From contig NZ_CP013442.1 of the NCBI RefSeq assembly GCF_001718835.1, forward strand, positions 62,001 through 126,000: DNA of 64,000 nt, given 5' to 3'. Every line of letters begins with the position of its first letter. The first letter of the stretch is position 1. Under the pieces are notes generated by a model, which made no database searches, was not told the origin of the DNA, and saw nothing but the letters and a program-made list of their open reading frames with translations. Positions 38,365-47,171 of this stretch are shown in pieces. This DNA is from Burkholderia cepacia (GTDB lineage Bacteria; Pseudomonadota; Gammaproteobacteria; Burkholderiales; Burkholderiaceae). The translations under genes were made by a program, and so were the position numbers.

Positions 38365-40533
38365 TTACTTCAGCAGCAGGCTCGCGACGACGTCGACGAT
38401 CCGCTGCAGCAGCGCTTCGTCGTAAGGCAGCCACGGCACCGCGCGCAGCGGAGCGGCCGGGGTTTCGAACGGCACGTCGACGGGTTCGCCGTGGCGGGTC
38501 ACGCGGGCCGTCGCGCAATGCACCGCATGATCGCCGACGCGCACGTGGCGCTCGTCGATCGACAGCCGGCCCTGTTCGACCTGCTCGGCGAACACGAGCG
38601 ACAGCACGTGCCGGCGATGCCGCGCCATCGCACCGAGCGGCATGTCCAGCAGCCGGTACAGGCGATGCTCGCGCACGCCTTGCTCGACACGCAGCCGATG
38701 GGCGTCGGCGGCTGTCGCGCTCGCGTGATCCGCGGCGTCGTCCAGCGCGAAGCTCGCGACGCTGACGAGCAGATCGACCGCGCGCGCGACTTCCGAGAAC
38801 ACGATCGGGTCCAGCTCGTCGAGCGGCGCGCTTGCCCAGCGCCGCTCGCGCTTGCGTTCGAAAGTCAGGAGACCTGACGTGCCGAGGCCGTCCGCGCCGG
38901 GAAACAGCTGCGCGGCGACGAAGAAGGTCGCGCGCACGTCGCCGAATTCGCGCACGAGCCCGTCGTCGTACGCGCGGATCGACCAGCCTTCGCGACGCGC
39001 GACGCCGACCAGCTGCCGGCTCGACAGCACGTGGCCTTCGAACAGCGCGGCTTCGCCGGTCGTTGCTTCGTCGGCGGCCGGCGCGTAGAACTCGCGGAAC
39101 GCCTGCCGCACGGGCTGGCGAATCCTGCGCGCGACCACGGCGCGCTGCCACGCGGCACGCTCGTCGGCGTCGGCCGCCAGCGGATGCCACAGACGGATCG
39201 AGCCGTGCGGGTCGATCTCGCACGGCTCGCCGGCCGCGTCGCGCAGCACGAGCGCGCCGTGCGCCGCGTCCGGCATGAACGACCGGCGCCGGCCGTCCGG
39301 CCCGAACGCCTGCCAGATCATCCGCGTCGAGAACGCCGCGCCCGCCGGCGCATCCACCAGCCGTTGCCGCCACTCGGCCGGGGCGAGCGACGTCGCCTGC
39401 CAGAAGCCGGCTTCCATGCAGGTCGCGAGCATCGCGAGCTGCTTCTTGTCGGGCTTTGCGTCGAGCGTCATGCGCAGCGCGGTGTGCGGCCGCTCGCCGA
39501 GCGCGCGCTCGGCCGGCTTCAGGTTGCGTGCCAGCTTCTTCTGCACGCCGGCGTGCCGGACGACCGCCAGCGCGTCGCGCAGCGCACGCACGCCCTCGGG
39601 GGTCGGGATCGTCTCGACCGCGTGGCCGAGCGCGATCGCGAGCGACTGGGACGGCGCGGTCTTCGCGGCCGTCGGCGCGACGCACACGCCGGTCAATAGC
39701 GGCCCGATCAGCGGGCGCAGCCACGCTTCGTCGCGATAGGCGGCCACGCGGGCGGCCCGGGCGACGACCTGCGCGTCGTCGGTCGTGAACGCACGATCGG
39801 CGGCATAGGGAAGCTGCCCGCCCTGGATGTCGGCGACGCGCCGGGCCGCTTGCGTCAGCGTGTCGCGCGCGAACTCGACGTAGGCGATCTCGTCCGCGAG
39901 CGTGACGGCCGGATCGTCGAGATCGAACCACAGGCGCTTCGGCGCGAAATAGCCGTCATGGGTGCCGGCGAGCGCGAGCAGCGCGGCCGGCCCCAGTTCG
40001 GCGAGGACGTCGCACTCGCGCACGCGCAACGGCGAGTCCTGGTGGAACGCGACGACCTGGTCCCGCAACGGCGTGCGGCCGCGCCGGCCCGCGAAGTGCT
40101 CCAGCGCAACCAGCCCGTAGGACAGCGTGCTGCGCCATTCGCCGTCGGGCGACGCGCTCAGGATGCGGGCCAGCTCCGCCTGCAGCGCGGGCGAAGGCGC
40201 TTGCGCGAGATACGGCAGGTCCTGCAGCGCATGCGCCCATTCGCCGGCGCGCACGCCGCGGAACAGCTCGAGCGCGGCGGGTTCGTCGAGCTGCGGCGCG
40301 AGGTCGAGCGCATCGATCTGCCGGTGCAGCCAGCGCAGGCATTCGGCGCGCGGATCGTCGTAGGCATGACACGCACGCTCGGCGTGGCGCAGCGCGGGCC
40401 AGACCGCGCCGAGCGCATGCGCGTCGAGACCGGACGGATCGAGCGGCGCGCCGACGAAGCGCGGATGGTCCGGCGCGGCGGTGAGCCGTGCGACGAGTTG
40501 CTCGACGATGGGCGGGCGGGGGGAGGTGTGCAT
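38365..40533 (-). CDS. DUF4132 (MolR-like) protein
   Basis: A 722-residue soluble protein without signal peptide or membrane segments. The last 180 residues look like the DUF4132 domain of MolR-type proteins: near its start GWSIRAYDDGLVREF, then a segment reading LDPIVFSEVARAVDLL. The N-terminal 450 residues are helical and Ala/Leu-rich, resembling HEAT-like repeats. The biochemical function of the family is unknown. It begins 21 bp after the end of hipA on the same strand and is likely the third gene of a hipB-hipA operon, which hints at a role next to the toxin kinase, but nothing in the sequence proves this. Confidence 0.7.
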   Translation of the reverse strand: MHTSPRPPIVEQLVARLTAAPDHPRFVGAPLDPSGLDAHALGAVWPALRHAERACHAYDDPRAECLRWLHRQIDALDLAPQLDEPAALELFRGVRAGEWAHALQDLPYLAQAPSPALQAELARILSASPDGEWRSTLSYGLVALEHFAGRRGRTPLRDQVVAFHQDSPLRVRECDVLAELGPAALLALAGTHDGYFAPKRLWFDLDDPAVTLADEIAYVEFARDTLTQAARRVADIQGGQLPYAADRAFTTDDAQVVARAARVAAYRDEAWLRPLIGPLLTGVCVAPTAAKTAPSQSLAIALGHAVETIPTPEGVRALRDALAVVRHAGVQKKLARNLKPAERALGERPHTALRMTLDAKPDKKQLAMLATCMEAGFWQATSLAPAEWRQRLVDAPAGAAFSTRMIWQAFGPDGRRRSFMPDAAHGALVLRDAAGEPCEIDPHGSIRLWHPLAADADERAAWQRAVVARRIRQPVRQAFREFYAPAADEATTGEAALFEGHVLSSRQLVGVARREGWSIRAYDDGLVREFGDVRATFFVAAQLFPGADGLGTSGLLTFERKRERRWASAPLDELDPIVFSEVARAVDLLVSVASFALDDAADHASATAADAHRLRVEQGVREHRLYRLLDMPLGAMARHRRHVLSLVFAEQVEQGRLSIDERHVRVGDHAVHCATARVTRHGEPVDVPFETPAAPLRAVPWLPYDEALLQRIVDVVASLLLK

Positions 40534-40554
40534 TGCGCTGGTCGTTGGTGCAGG

Positions 40555-41877
40555 TCAGCGGCTTCGCAACCGCCCGACCATCTCATGAATGACGATATGG
40601 CGGATCGCGCGCAACAGATGGACTTCGCCGCCGAGCGTCGCCGTCAGTTCGGGGCGCGCCGCGATCATCGCGTCGTTGTCCCGGGCCACTTCGCGCAGCA
40701 GCGCGTCGGCCTCGGCGGGAATGTGCTGCAGCAGCGCGTCGACGTGGCGCAGCGCGGTCGCGCGCGTCAGCCCGAGCGCCGCGCCGGCCTGCTCGAGCAC
40801 GTCGCGCGTGAAGTCCGCGTAGCGCCGCACGCCGGCGACCGGCCGCGTGAATTCGGCGAGGTCCGGCCAGCGGCTCCTGGGGCTGTAGGTCGCGGTTTCG
40901 TACACGCCGTCGCACAGCAGATCGTAGTGCGGCGACAGCGCGAGGCCGCTGTCGGCAACGAGGAAGCTCAGGTTCTTCAGGTGCGAATCGCCGTTGCCGA
41001 CCACGATGCAGAACACGAGCCAGCGAAAGATTCGCAGCCGCGCCGGCGCGGGCGCGCGGCAGGCGTTCGCCAGCGCCGCGAGCGCGTCGAGCGACCAGCC
41101 CGTGTATTTCATCGTCGCGGCCAGGTTGAGCACCTGGCAGCCGTCGATCGCGTGACGCCGCTCGACCGCGCCGTCCGTCACGTCGCGATCGAAGCGGCGG
41201 ATCACGTACACGGGCGCCGGCACGTAGCGGCGCTCGATGTCGGGCACGTCGAGGCCGACGCGGCGCGCGAGCGTCATCACGAACCATTCGTTGACGACCG
41301 AATGCGGGTAGTCGTGCGCGTGCGGGTGATTCGGCTTGAGGATGTGGGTCGAGACCGCCTGCCCGCTCGGCTCGAACAATTGCCCGTCGCGCAGCACGAC
41401 CGGAAGCTTGTGCTGCGCGCCCGCGAGCGACATTTTCTTCGGCGCGTCATGCGTGAGCGGGACCGTCGGCAGCGCGCGGATGCGCGCGTCGAGCTCCGCG
41501 TCGCCGAGCGGCCGCAGCCGCGTGTCCGGGTCCGCGTGATCGTCGTGCGCGCGCAGCGTCACCGAGCCGGCCGATTCGCGGCCGTAGTGCGCGAGCAACG
41601 CAAACGCGTCGGCGATGTCGGGCAGCCCCGCGTCGCTCGCGAGCAGCGCGCGCACGGTTTCCTCGGGCAGCAGGTTGTCGAAATACCACTGCACCGGGCG
41701 CGTGGTCGCGCCATCGCGCAGCACGTCCGCCTGCAGCGGCAGGTGCGGGCTCAGCGCGAAGCGGGCGGGATGGTCGAGCCACGAACGCGCATACTCGAAC
41801 GCCCACAGGTTCTGGTGCTCGTGCAGCGTGCCGATGCGCTGGCCGTCGATCGACGCGACGAGGGTGCGCCCGGTCAT
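40555..41877 (-). CDS. hipA: HipA-family serine/threonine kinase toxin
   Basis: A 440-residue kinase with the family signatures MSLAGAQHKLPV (nucleotide and substrate region), NEWFVMTLARRVGL, and the catalytic-loop segment GNGDSHLKNLSF. HipA of E. coli phosphorylates glutamyl-tRNA synthetase; the target of this homologue is unknown. The ATG at 41877 overlaps the hipB stop codon as ATGA, so the pair is translationally coupled, as usual for hipBA modules. Length and motifs appear intact. Confidence 0.9.
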   Translation of the reverse strand: MTGRTLVASIDGQRIGTLHEHQNLWAFEYARSWLDHPARFALSPHLPLQADVLRDGATTRPVQWYFDNLLPEETVRALLASDAGLPDIADAFALLAHYGRESAGSVTLRAHDDHADPDTRLRPLGDAELDARIRALPTVPLTHDAPKKMSLAGAQHKLPVVLRDGQLFEPSGQAVSTHILKPNHPHAHDYPHSVVNEWFVMTLARRVGLDVPDIERRYVPAPVYVIRRFDRDVTDGAVERRHAIDGCQVLNLAATMKYTGWSLDALAALANACRAPAPARLRIFRWLVFCIVVGNGDSHLKNLSFLVADSGLALSPHYDLLCDGVYETATYSPRSRWPDLAEFTRPVAGVRRYADFTRDVLEQAGAALGLTRATALRHVDALLQHIPAEADALLREVARDNDAMIAARPELTATLGGEVHLLRAIRHIVIHEMVGRLRSR

Positions 41878-42443
41878 TGCCCGTCCCCTGGTTCGGCCGG
41901 ATTGCCGCGCGGCGGGCGGGGCGCGTGCGCGTGGGCGTCCGCGTCGGCCAGCAGGCGACGGGCGACGTCCAGCGCGCGGGACGCGGCGTTCGGCACGGGC
42001 GGTTGCGATGCGCGCGTCGCGCGCGCGGCCGATGCGGCGGATTCCGCCGCGGTTTCCGCGTCGGCGACGAGCATCCTGGCGGCTTTCAGCAGGCGCGCCG
42101 CGTCGATGGAATCGGGCAGTGAAGCGGCATCGGCGCGCAGCAGCAGCCGCTCGGCGGCGCGCCGTTCCCTGATGCTCGCGCGATGGTTCGCCCTGGCCGA
42201 CTGGTTTCGGAGGAGCTCGTCGTTCGCGTCGGGAATGTCGACGACGACCCGCACGCCGAGCCCCTGCAGGATCTGGAACACCTTGCCCCACTGGACGGTG
42301 TCCGCGCCGCGCTCGGCCTTGACCATGAACGACTCGCTGACGCCGACGCTGCCGGCGGCATCGTCCTGGCGCAGGTTCTGCACCTTCCGGGCGGCGCGGA
42401 TCACACCGCCGAGGTCGGACGCGTGCTCGATCGTGTAACGCAT
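41874..42443 (-). CDS. hipB: HipB-like helix-turn-helix antitoxin with a long C-terminal tail
   Basis: A 189-residue protein. Residues about 8-70 form an XRE-type helix-turn-helix domain (IRAARKVQNLRQDDAAGSVG, then VSESFMVKAERG). The following 115 residues are Ala/Arg-rich and helical, making it about twice the length of E. coli HipB (88). It should neutralise HipA and repress its own operon. Candidate operators lie directly upstream. The tail could carry dimerisation or a degradation signal; that is speculation. Confidence 0.85.
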   Translation of the reverse strand: MRYTIEHASDLGGVIRAARKVQNLRQDDAAGSVGVSESFMVKAERGADTVQWGKVFQILQGLGVRVVVDIPDANDELLRNQSARANHRASIRERRAAERLLLRADAASLPDSIDAARLLKAARMLVADAETAAESAASAARATRASQPPVPNAASRALDVARRLLADADAHAHAPRPPRGNPAEPGDGQ

Positions 42444-42522
42444 GTCGACGGACTCCAGCGACGGAAACGGCGGGCCGGCCGATGGCGCGGCGCCGGTGCG
42501 TTTCGTCGCGGCAAAAAGAAGA

Positions 42523-42582
42523 AACTGTACGATCACACAGTATTGCACCTATATCGCGAAAAGCAAGCCGAAACTGTGTGAT
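42523..42582. promoter_or_regulatory. Candidate HipB operator pair in front of hipB
   Basis: ATCACACAGT (42532-42541) and ACTGTGTGAT (42573-42582) are perfect 10-bp inverted repeats whose centres are 41 bp apart, about four DNA turns. A further ACTGT at 42524-42528 is inverted against ACAGT. On the minus strand TTGCTT and AATACT are spaced like a promoter between the repeats. An autoregulatory operator is the natural reading. Confidence 0.5.
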
Positions 42583-42621
42583 TGACGAGTTTTGACTGGA
42601 TTGGCTCCAGAATTCTTGAAA

Positions 42622-42688
42622 ACTGTGCGCCCGAACGGTTTTTTCGTGACTCAGCGGGTTTCGATGAAAAACCGTTCGTATGCACAGT
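42622..42688. repeat. Imperfect 22-bp inverted repeat
   Basis: The left arm (42622-42643) begins ACTGTGC and ends CGAACGGTTTTT; the right arm (42667-42688) is its complement at 19 of 22 positions, with a 23-bp loop. The arms share the ACTGTG core with the hipB operators. It could be further operator sites or a transcribed hairpin. Confidence 0.55.
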
Positions 42689-43293
42689 CCGGCGGATCAT
42701 GTTCGAAATTGCCATCAAATGCAAAGTCATGCGGGGGCGAACGGTGGAGTATGTTCGCGCGTCGCATCACCCATGACGACGGAAACGCACATCTGCCGGT
42801 GGCTCGATACACATTTGTATGTCGTTTGAAAAATCGTGAACGCCCTTTGTGCCGGCAGTCTCTCGCACGATGCAATGTTTGGAATTCGGTATCAATTTAC
42901 ATACCGCATTCGTCGGATCATAGTTTCACGCAAACAACGCGGCGCCGTCACGAGCCCCGCGAACCGACGGAGACCGAGATGAGACACCGAGGCTGGGGGC
43001 AGACGACGCAACATCATTCCGCGCGGATCGCCCGACAGGGCCGCGCACGCAACGCACCGCCATCCCGCGCAGCCGGTTTCTAGCCGGCCGCATTCCACCG
43101 CCACGATTTCCGCTTTCGCGCGCCGCCGCACGGCCGGCGCGCGAGGGCCGCGCATGCACGCTCACGGCCGTTGGCGGCCGGGGCGCCATCCGGCAGCCGC
43201 CGACCCGTCGCCCGGTCGACGGCGGCCGGCATCAATGGCGACGGGCCGAGAGCCCGCGCCGACGAGACACACGTTCATCATTAGGAGGGGCTG
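42689..43293. other. Gene-free stretch upstream of the first DUF2957 gene
   Basis: About 600 bp. Open frames of up to 160 codons cross it on both strands, but none has a ribosome site or recognisable protein features. The DNA is AT-richer up to about 42930 and then Arg/Pro-rich in every frame. It presumably holds the promoter of the lipoprotein gene. Confidence 0.45.
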
Positions 43294-44889
43294 ATGCGTT
43301 TCAAGCCTGGGCTGTCTGCCTTGTTGTCCTGCGCGATGCTGGCCGCGCCGTTCGTCGCCGGTTGCGGCGGCGGCGACGATCCGGGGCCGATCAACGTGCC
43401 GCAGTGCTCGGGCAGCAGTTGCCCGCCGAGCGGGCCCGCGACGCAGCCGCCCGTCGTCACGAAGCTGTGCCCGGATGCGCTCGACTACACGACGACGTAC
43501 ACGGGGGGCGCAGGCAGCGGCGAGTACGTGAAGGTGAAGTTCGATACGACGAAGATGACCTACCAGATGCAGTTCATCGAATCGTCGGTGCCGACATCGG
43601 CAGGGCAGGTCAACAACACGCGCGCGGGCCTGACGATCAGCGGCGCGTTCCATCATCCGACCACGCTCCCGACCGCCGAGCAGAACCGCTGTGCGTTCGT
43701 GCTCGACAGCGGCGCGACGAGCGACGGCGCGTATTCGGTGACGATCAACCGCGCGGATCCGCCGATGCTGTTCGTCGGCAACGGCGTGGTGGGCGGCGGG
43801 ATTCCGGGGGCGACGATCGCGTTCTCCGGCATCGAGCTCTTTCCGGGCGTGACGCTCGGCATCGTGCCGTCACGTACGTTCGATTTTTATCCGTTCATTG
43901 GTTTCATCGAAACGGAAACCGACTTCACGAAGGTCGCGGGCAACTACAACGAGCTCGGCATCCATCTTCAGCCGACCGGCAGCTCGTTCCAGAGCACGCA
44001 GCCGCAAGGCTGGCAGCCCGACGTGGTCAACTGGAACCAGACGTTCAACGCGGACGGGTCCTGCACGATCACGCCGGATAGCGACTACTCGTGCCAGACC
44101 ACCGGCATGCCGTGGACGCTGCGCACGAATGCGGACGGTTCGCCCGACAACGTGTTCGTCAGCCTGCCGCAGACGGGGCAGCCTTACCCGATCGCGGGCC
44201 AGTCGCAGACGATCGTGTTCATCACGCCGTCGCAGGCGAAGGGCATCATGATCGTCGGCAAGCTGAACGGCGTGCTGGTGCCGGTCGTGATTCGTGTCGG
44301 CTACTCGTATTCGCCGCCCGGCAATCCGGCCGGCGCGGTCGCGGACCCGGAGGTAGGCATCTCGGTGCTGGCGCCCGCGACGGCCATGCCGGCGAACGCG
44401 ATGCAGGGCGGCTTCATCGGCGCGACGAGCGCCGCCGCGTGCGGTGTCGTCACCTACAACGGCGTGACGGGCGCACCCGCGCAGGACGGGCCCGCGTTCG
44501 ACCACAACGCGCCGCACCCGGACCTGCCCGGCATCTACAACGGCACCTTCTTCGAACCGGGCGCCGGCAATTGCTCGGACGGCAGCGCGATCTCGTCGAT
44601 CGCGGCGAACTATACGTCCACGCTGTTCCAGGGCGGTACCGCGGCGTTCATCGATCCGCAGACGTCGTCGGTGACCTCGCAGTTCGGGCTCGACTACACA
44701 CAGGCGACGCCCGGCAAGATCAAGGTCACGGCCACGCAGGACTTCAACGCGAAGGGCGCGAGCGGCAACGTGGCGATCATCAGCAAGGGCGACACCGGCT
44801 GGGCGGTGAAGATCGGCAACGTCTACGCGATGGTCGTCAACAACAGCCAGGTCAACCCGTTCTTCACGGTCGGCGCGTTCGTCCAGTAA
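43294..44889 (+). CDS. DUF2957-type lipoprotein, longer copy
   Basis: The protein has 531 residues. The N-terminal signal peptide ends in a lipobox (VAGC at about 21-24), so the mature protein is probably anchored in the outer membrane. The rest is a Gly/Thr-rich beta protein with DYTTTYTGGAGSGEYVKVK near the start and a C-terminal FFTVGAFVQ. The second copy downstream shares both features. I recognise this as the Burkholderia DUF2957 family, function unknown. AGGAGGGG stands directly before the ATG. It heads a run of envelope genes on the plus strand. Confidence 0.78.
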   Translation: MRFKPGLSALLSCAMLAAPFVAGCGGGDDPGPINVPQCSGSSCPPSGPATQPPVVTKLCPDALDYTTTYTGGAGSGEYVKVKFDTTKMTYQMQFIESSVPTSAGQVNNTRAGLTISGAFHHPTTLPTAEQNRCAFVLDSGATSDGAYSVTINRADPPMLFVGNGVVGGGIPGATIAFSGIELFPGVTLGIVPSRTFDFYPFIGFIETETDFTKVAGNYNELGIHLQPTGSSFQSTQPQGWQPDVVNWNQTFNADGSCTITPDSDYSCQTTGMPWTLRTNADGSPDNVFVSLPQTGQPYPIAGQSQTIVFITPSQAKGIMIVGKLNGVLVPVVIRVGYSYSPPGNPAGAVADPEVGISVLAPATAMPANAMQGGFIGATSAAACGVVTYNGVTGAPAQDGPAFDHNAPHPDLPGIYNGTFFEPGAGNCSDGSAISSIAANYTSTLFQGGTAAFIDPQTSSVTSQFGLDYTQATPGKIKVTATQDFNAKGASGNVAIISKGDTGWAVKIGNVYAMVVNNSQVNPFFTVGAFVQ

Positions 44890-44902
44890 TCATCCGGCAG
44901 GC

Positions 44903-44925
44903 AAGGCGGCGCGCAACGCCGCCTT
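44903..44925 (+). terminator. Hairpin between the two DUF2957 genes
   Basis: AAGGCGGCG and CGCCGCCTT form a perfect 9-bp stem with a five-base loop, 14 bp after the stop codon. No U-run follows, so it may attenuate or stabilise the message rather than end it. Confidence 0.45.
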
Positions 44926-44947
44926 CGTCCACATAAACAGGATTCCT

Positions 44948-46201
44948 ATGAAAATCTCCCATTGGATGGCCGCCGCCGCATGCGCGCCGGTGCTCGCGGC
45001 ATGCGGCGGCGACGCCGATCCGCCGCCGGCGCCCGTCGTGCGCCTCTGCCCGCAGACGATCGACTACAACACGGTGTTCATCGGCGGGTCGGGGTCGGGC
45101 GAACTCGTGAAGGTGCAGCTCGACACGACGAAGATGACGTACCGGATGACCTATCTCGCGTCGCCGGTGCCGACCACGACCGGCACCGTTCAGCCGACGC
45201 GCGCCGTCGCGCCGTACAACGTGATGACCGGCACGCTGGCCGACGAGACGGGCCTGCCGACGGTGAAGCTGAACCAGTGCACGTTCCGGATGCAGAACGC
45301 GAGCCTCGACCCGAGCCGCCCCGCGCGGCTGTTCCTCGGCGAAGGCGTGCTGGGCGGCGCGATCCCCGGCGCGACGATCCAGTTCGACGGCGTGATCGGC
45401 GTCGGCAAGATCCCGAAGACGACGTTCCCGTATTACCCGTTCATCAGTTTCTCGTCGCTGGAAACCGACCTGACGAAGATCGCCGGCAAGTACAACCAGC
45501 TCGGCTATCACCAGGTGCCGTCGCAAAGCTTCCAGCCGGTGGCGCTCGACCAGCAGGTGACGATCAACGCGGACGGCAGCTACGTCGAGACCGACAACTT
45601 CGGCAAGAAGAACGGCGGGCAGCCGCTCGCGTCGAGCGCGACCGTGAACCAGCCGTTCACGCTGCGCCCGGATGCGCCGGCGTTCCAGTCGCTCAACTAC
45701 CTGCCGCAGATTCCGCCGACGCTCGCGGCGGTCGATCCGGCGAAGGCCGGCAAGGGGATCCTGATCGTCGGCAAGCTGCGCAACCAGCTCGTGCCGATCT
45801 TCATCCGCACCGGTGCGGCGAATGCGGACCTCACGCAGGGCTCGCCGAGCGCGGACGACGAATCGGGCATCTCGTTCCTGAGCCCGCAGACGGCGATCAC
45901 GCAAGGCTCGCAGAACGGCGAGTACACGGGCGTCGACAGCGCGTTCAACTACCGCGCGACCGCGCTCGTCGGCGCGCAGGCCACGCTGCTCGATCCGTTC
46001 AACGCGTCGCAGGCCGCGCTCACGCGCGCGCTGAACCTCGATTTCACGCAGAAGGTGCCGGGTGTCGTCACGACCGTGCATGCGGATGCGGCGTCGGGGC
46101 CGGCGACCGGCAAGTTCGTGTTCACCGGCGGCGTGTTCGGGTTCCTCGACATGAACGACACGAGCAATCCGTACTTCACGGTCGGCGCATTCGTGCAGTG
46201 A
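44948..46201 (+). CDS. DUF2957-type lipoprotein, second copy
   Basis: The protein has 417 residues, with a signal peptide ending in a lipobox (LAAC at about 16-19). The body parallels the preceding gene: DYNTVFIGGSGSGELVKVQ early on, GGAIPGATI in the middle, YYPFISF, and the shared ending YFTVGAFVQ. It is clearly a tandem paralogue that has diverged and is about 110 residues shorter. The 58-bp gap contains a hairpin, so the two may be expressed at different levels. Function unknown. Confidence 0.78.
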   Translation: MKISHWMAAAACAPVLAACGGDADPPPAPVVRLCPQTIDYNTVFIGGSGSGELVKVQLDTTKMTYRMTYLASPVPTTTGTVQPTRAVAPYNVMTGTLADETGLPTVKLNQCTFRMQNASLDPSRPARLFLGEGVLGGAIPGATIQFDGVIGVGKIPKTTFPYYPFISFSSLETDLTKIAGKYNQLGYHQVPSQSFQPVALDQQVTINADGSYVETDNFGKKNGGQPLASSATVNQPFTLRPDAPAFQSLNYLPQIPPTLAAVDPAKAGKGILIVGKLRNQLVPIFIRTGAANADLTQGSPSADDESGISFLSPQTAITQGSQNGEYTGVDSAFNYRATALVGAQATLLDPFNASQAALTRALNLDFTQKVPGVVTTVHADAASGPATGKFVFTGGVFGFLDMNDTSNPYFTVGAFVQ

Positions 46202-46232
46202 CGCCGGCGGACGCAACATGCGAGGAGATCCC

Positions 46233-47057
46233 ATGAAGAAGCTGTTTTTCGCCGGCGTCGCCGCGGCAGTTCCGGCGCTCGCGCTCGCGCAGCAGGCGGG
46301 CGACAACGTCGCGACGCTGGGCTGGCTGCACATCATGCCGCAAGGCTCGGGCGGCCCGCTGACCACCCACGTCGTGGATTCGCCGATCAACGGGCCGCTG
46401 CGCCTGCCCGGGTCGTTCACGTCGCCCGGCACGAGCCTGACCGTCAACAACGCCGATACGGTCGGCCTGACGCTCACGCACTTCGTCACCGACCATATCG
46501 CGGTGACGTCGGTGCTCGGCGTGCCGCCCGAGTTCACGCTGACCGGGCACGGAGAGATCCGGCCGTTCGGCCCGAGCGGCTCGCTCGGCAACGTCGATCT
46601 CGGCAAGGCCGCGAACCAGCCGGCCGTGAAGAACGCAAGGCAGTGGAGCCCGACGATCATCCTGCAGTACTACTTCAACGCGTCGAACGCGCGCTTCAGG
46701 CCGTTCGTCGGGATCGGCGTGGCCTACAGCTGGTTCAGCAACATCGAACTGAACGGCAACTTCGCGAAGGACATCAACGAAAACCTCGGGAGCGTGCTCG
46801 CGGCGGGCGCCGGCAAGCCGGGGCCGACGTCGGTCGAGGGCAAGGCGTCGTCGTCGTTCACGCCGGTCTACAACGTCGGCGCGAGCTACGCGATCGACAA
46901 GCACTGGGGGCTGACGGCGACGCTGACGTACATGCCGCTGAAGACGTACGCGACGACGACCATCAAGGCGGCCGACGGTTCGACGCTCGCCACCACGCGC
47001 ACACGGTTGAAGGCGGATCCGCTGATCACGTTCGTCGGGATTTCCTACAAGTTCTGA
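46233..47057 (+). CDS. ompW: OmpW-family outer membrane protein
   Basis: The protein has 274 residues. A signal peptide ends near ALAQQAG. The mature chain has the OmpW pattern of amphipathic strands and ends in aromatic Phe (GISYKF), as outer-membrane beta barrels do. Recognisable segments are VGLTLTHFVTDHIAV, YYFNASNARFRPFVGIG and DKHWGLTATLTYMPLKT. OmpW proteins form narrow eight-stranded channels for hydrophobic molecules. GAGGAG precedes the ATG at 46233, 31 bp after the lipoprotein gene, so the three genes may form an operon ending at the strong hairpin that follows. Confidence 0.87.
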   Translation: MKKLFFAGVAAAVPALALAQQAGDNVATLGWLHIMPQGSGGPLTTHVVDSPINGPLRLPGSFTSPGTSLTVNNADTVGLTLTHFVTDHIAVTSVLGVPPEFTLTGHGEIRPFGPSGSLGNVDLGKAANQPAVKNARQWSPTIILQYYFNASNARFRPFVGIGVAYSWFSNIELNGNFAKDINENLGSVLAAGAGKPGPTSVEGKASSSFTPVYNVGASYAIDKHWGLTATLTYMPLKTYATTTIKAADGSTLATTRTRLKADPLITFVGISYKF

Positions 47058-47091
47058 TCCGGCACGGCGCCCGTCGGGCGCCGTGCCGGAT
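47057..47091 (+). terminator. Strong hairpin directly after ompW
   Basis: ATCCGGCACGGCGCCC pairs perfectly with its complement across a three-base loop, giving a 16-bp GC-rich stem that starts at the stop codon. A U-run is lacking, as is common in high-GC bacteria. It likely ends the lipoprotein-ompW transcript. Confidence 0.7.
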
Positions 47092-47171
47092 TCCCGCGGC
47101 GCAAGGGCCGGCCAGGCCCGCGCGCCGTACATTCGGCGGCTCGCCGCCATTCGTCAAGTGAGGCCAGTACC

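Noticed and set aside
42592..43083. A 163-codon plus-strand frame in the gap after hipB
   Set aside because: No ribosome site, mixed composition and no recognisable feature; it runs across the inverted repeat.
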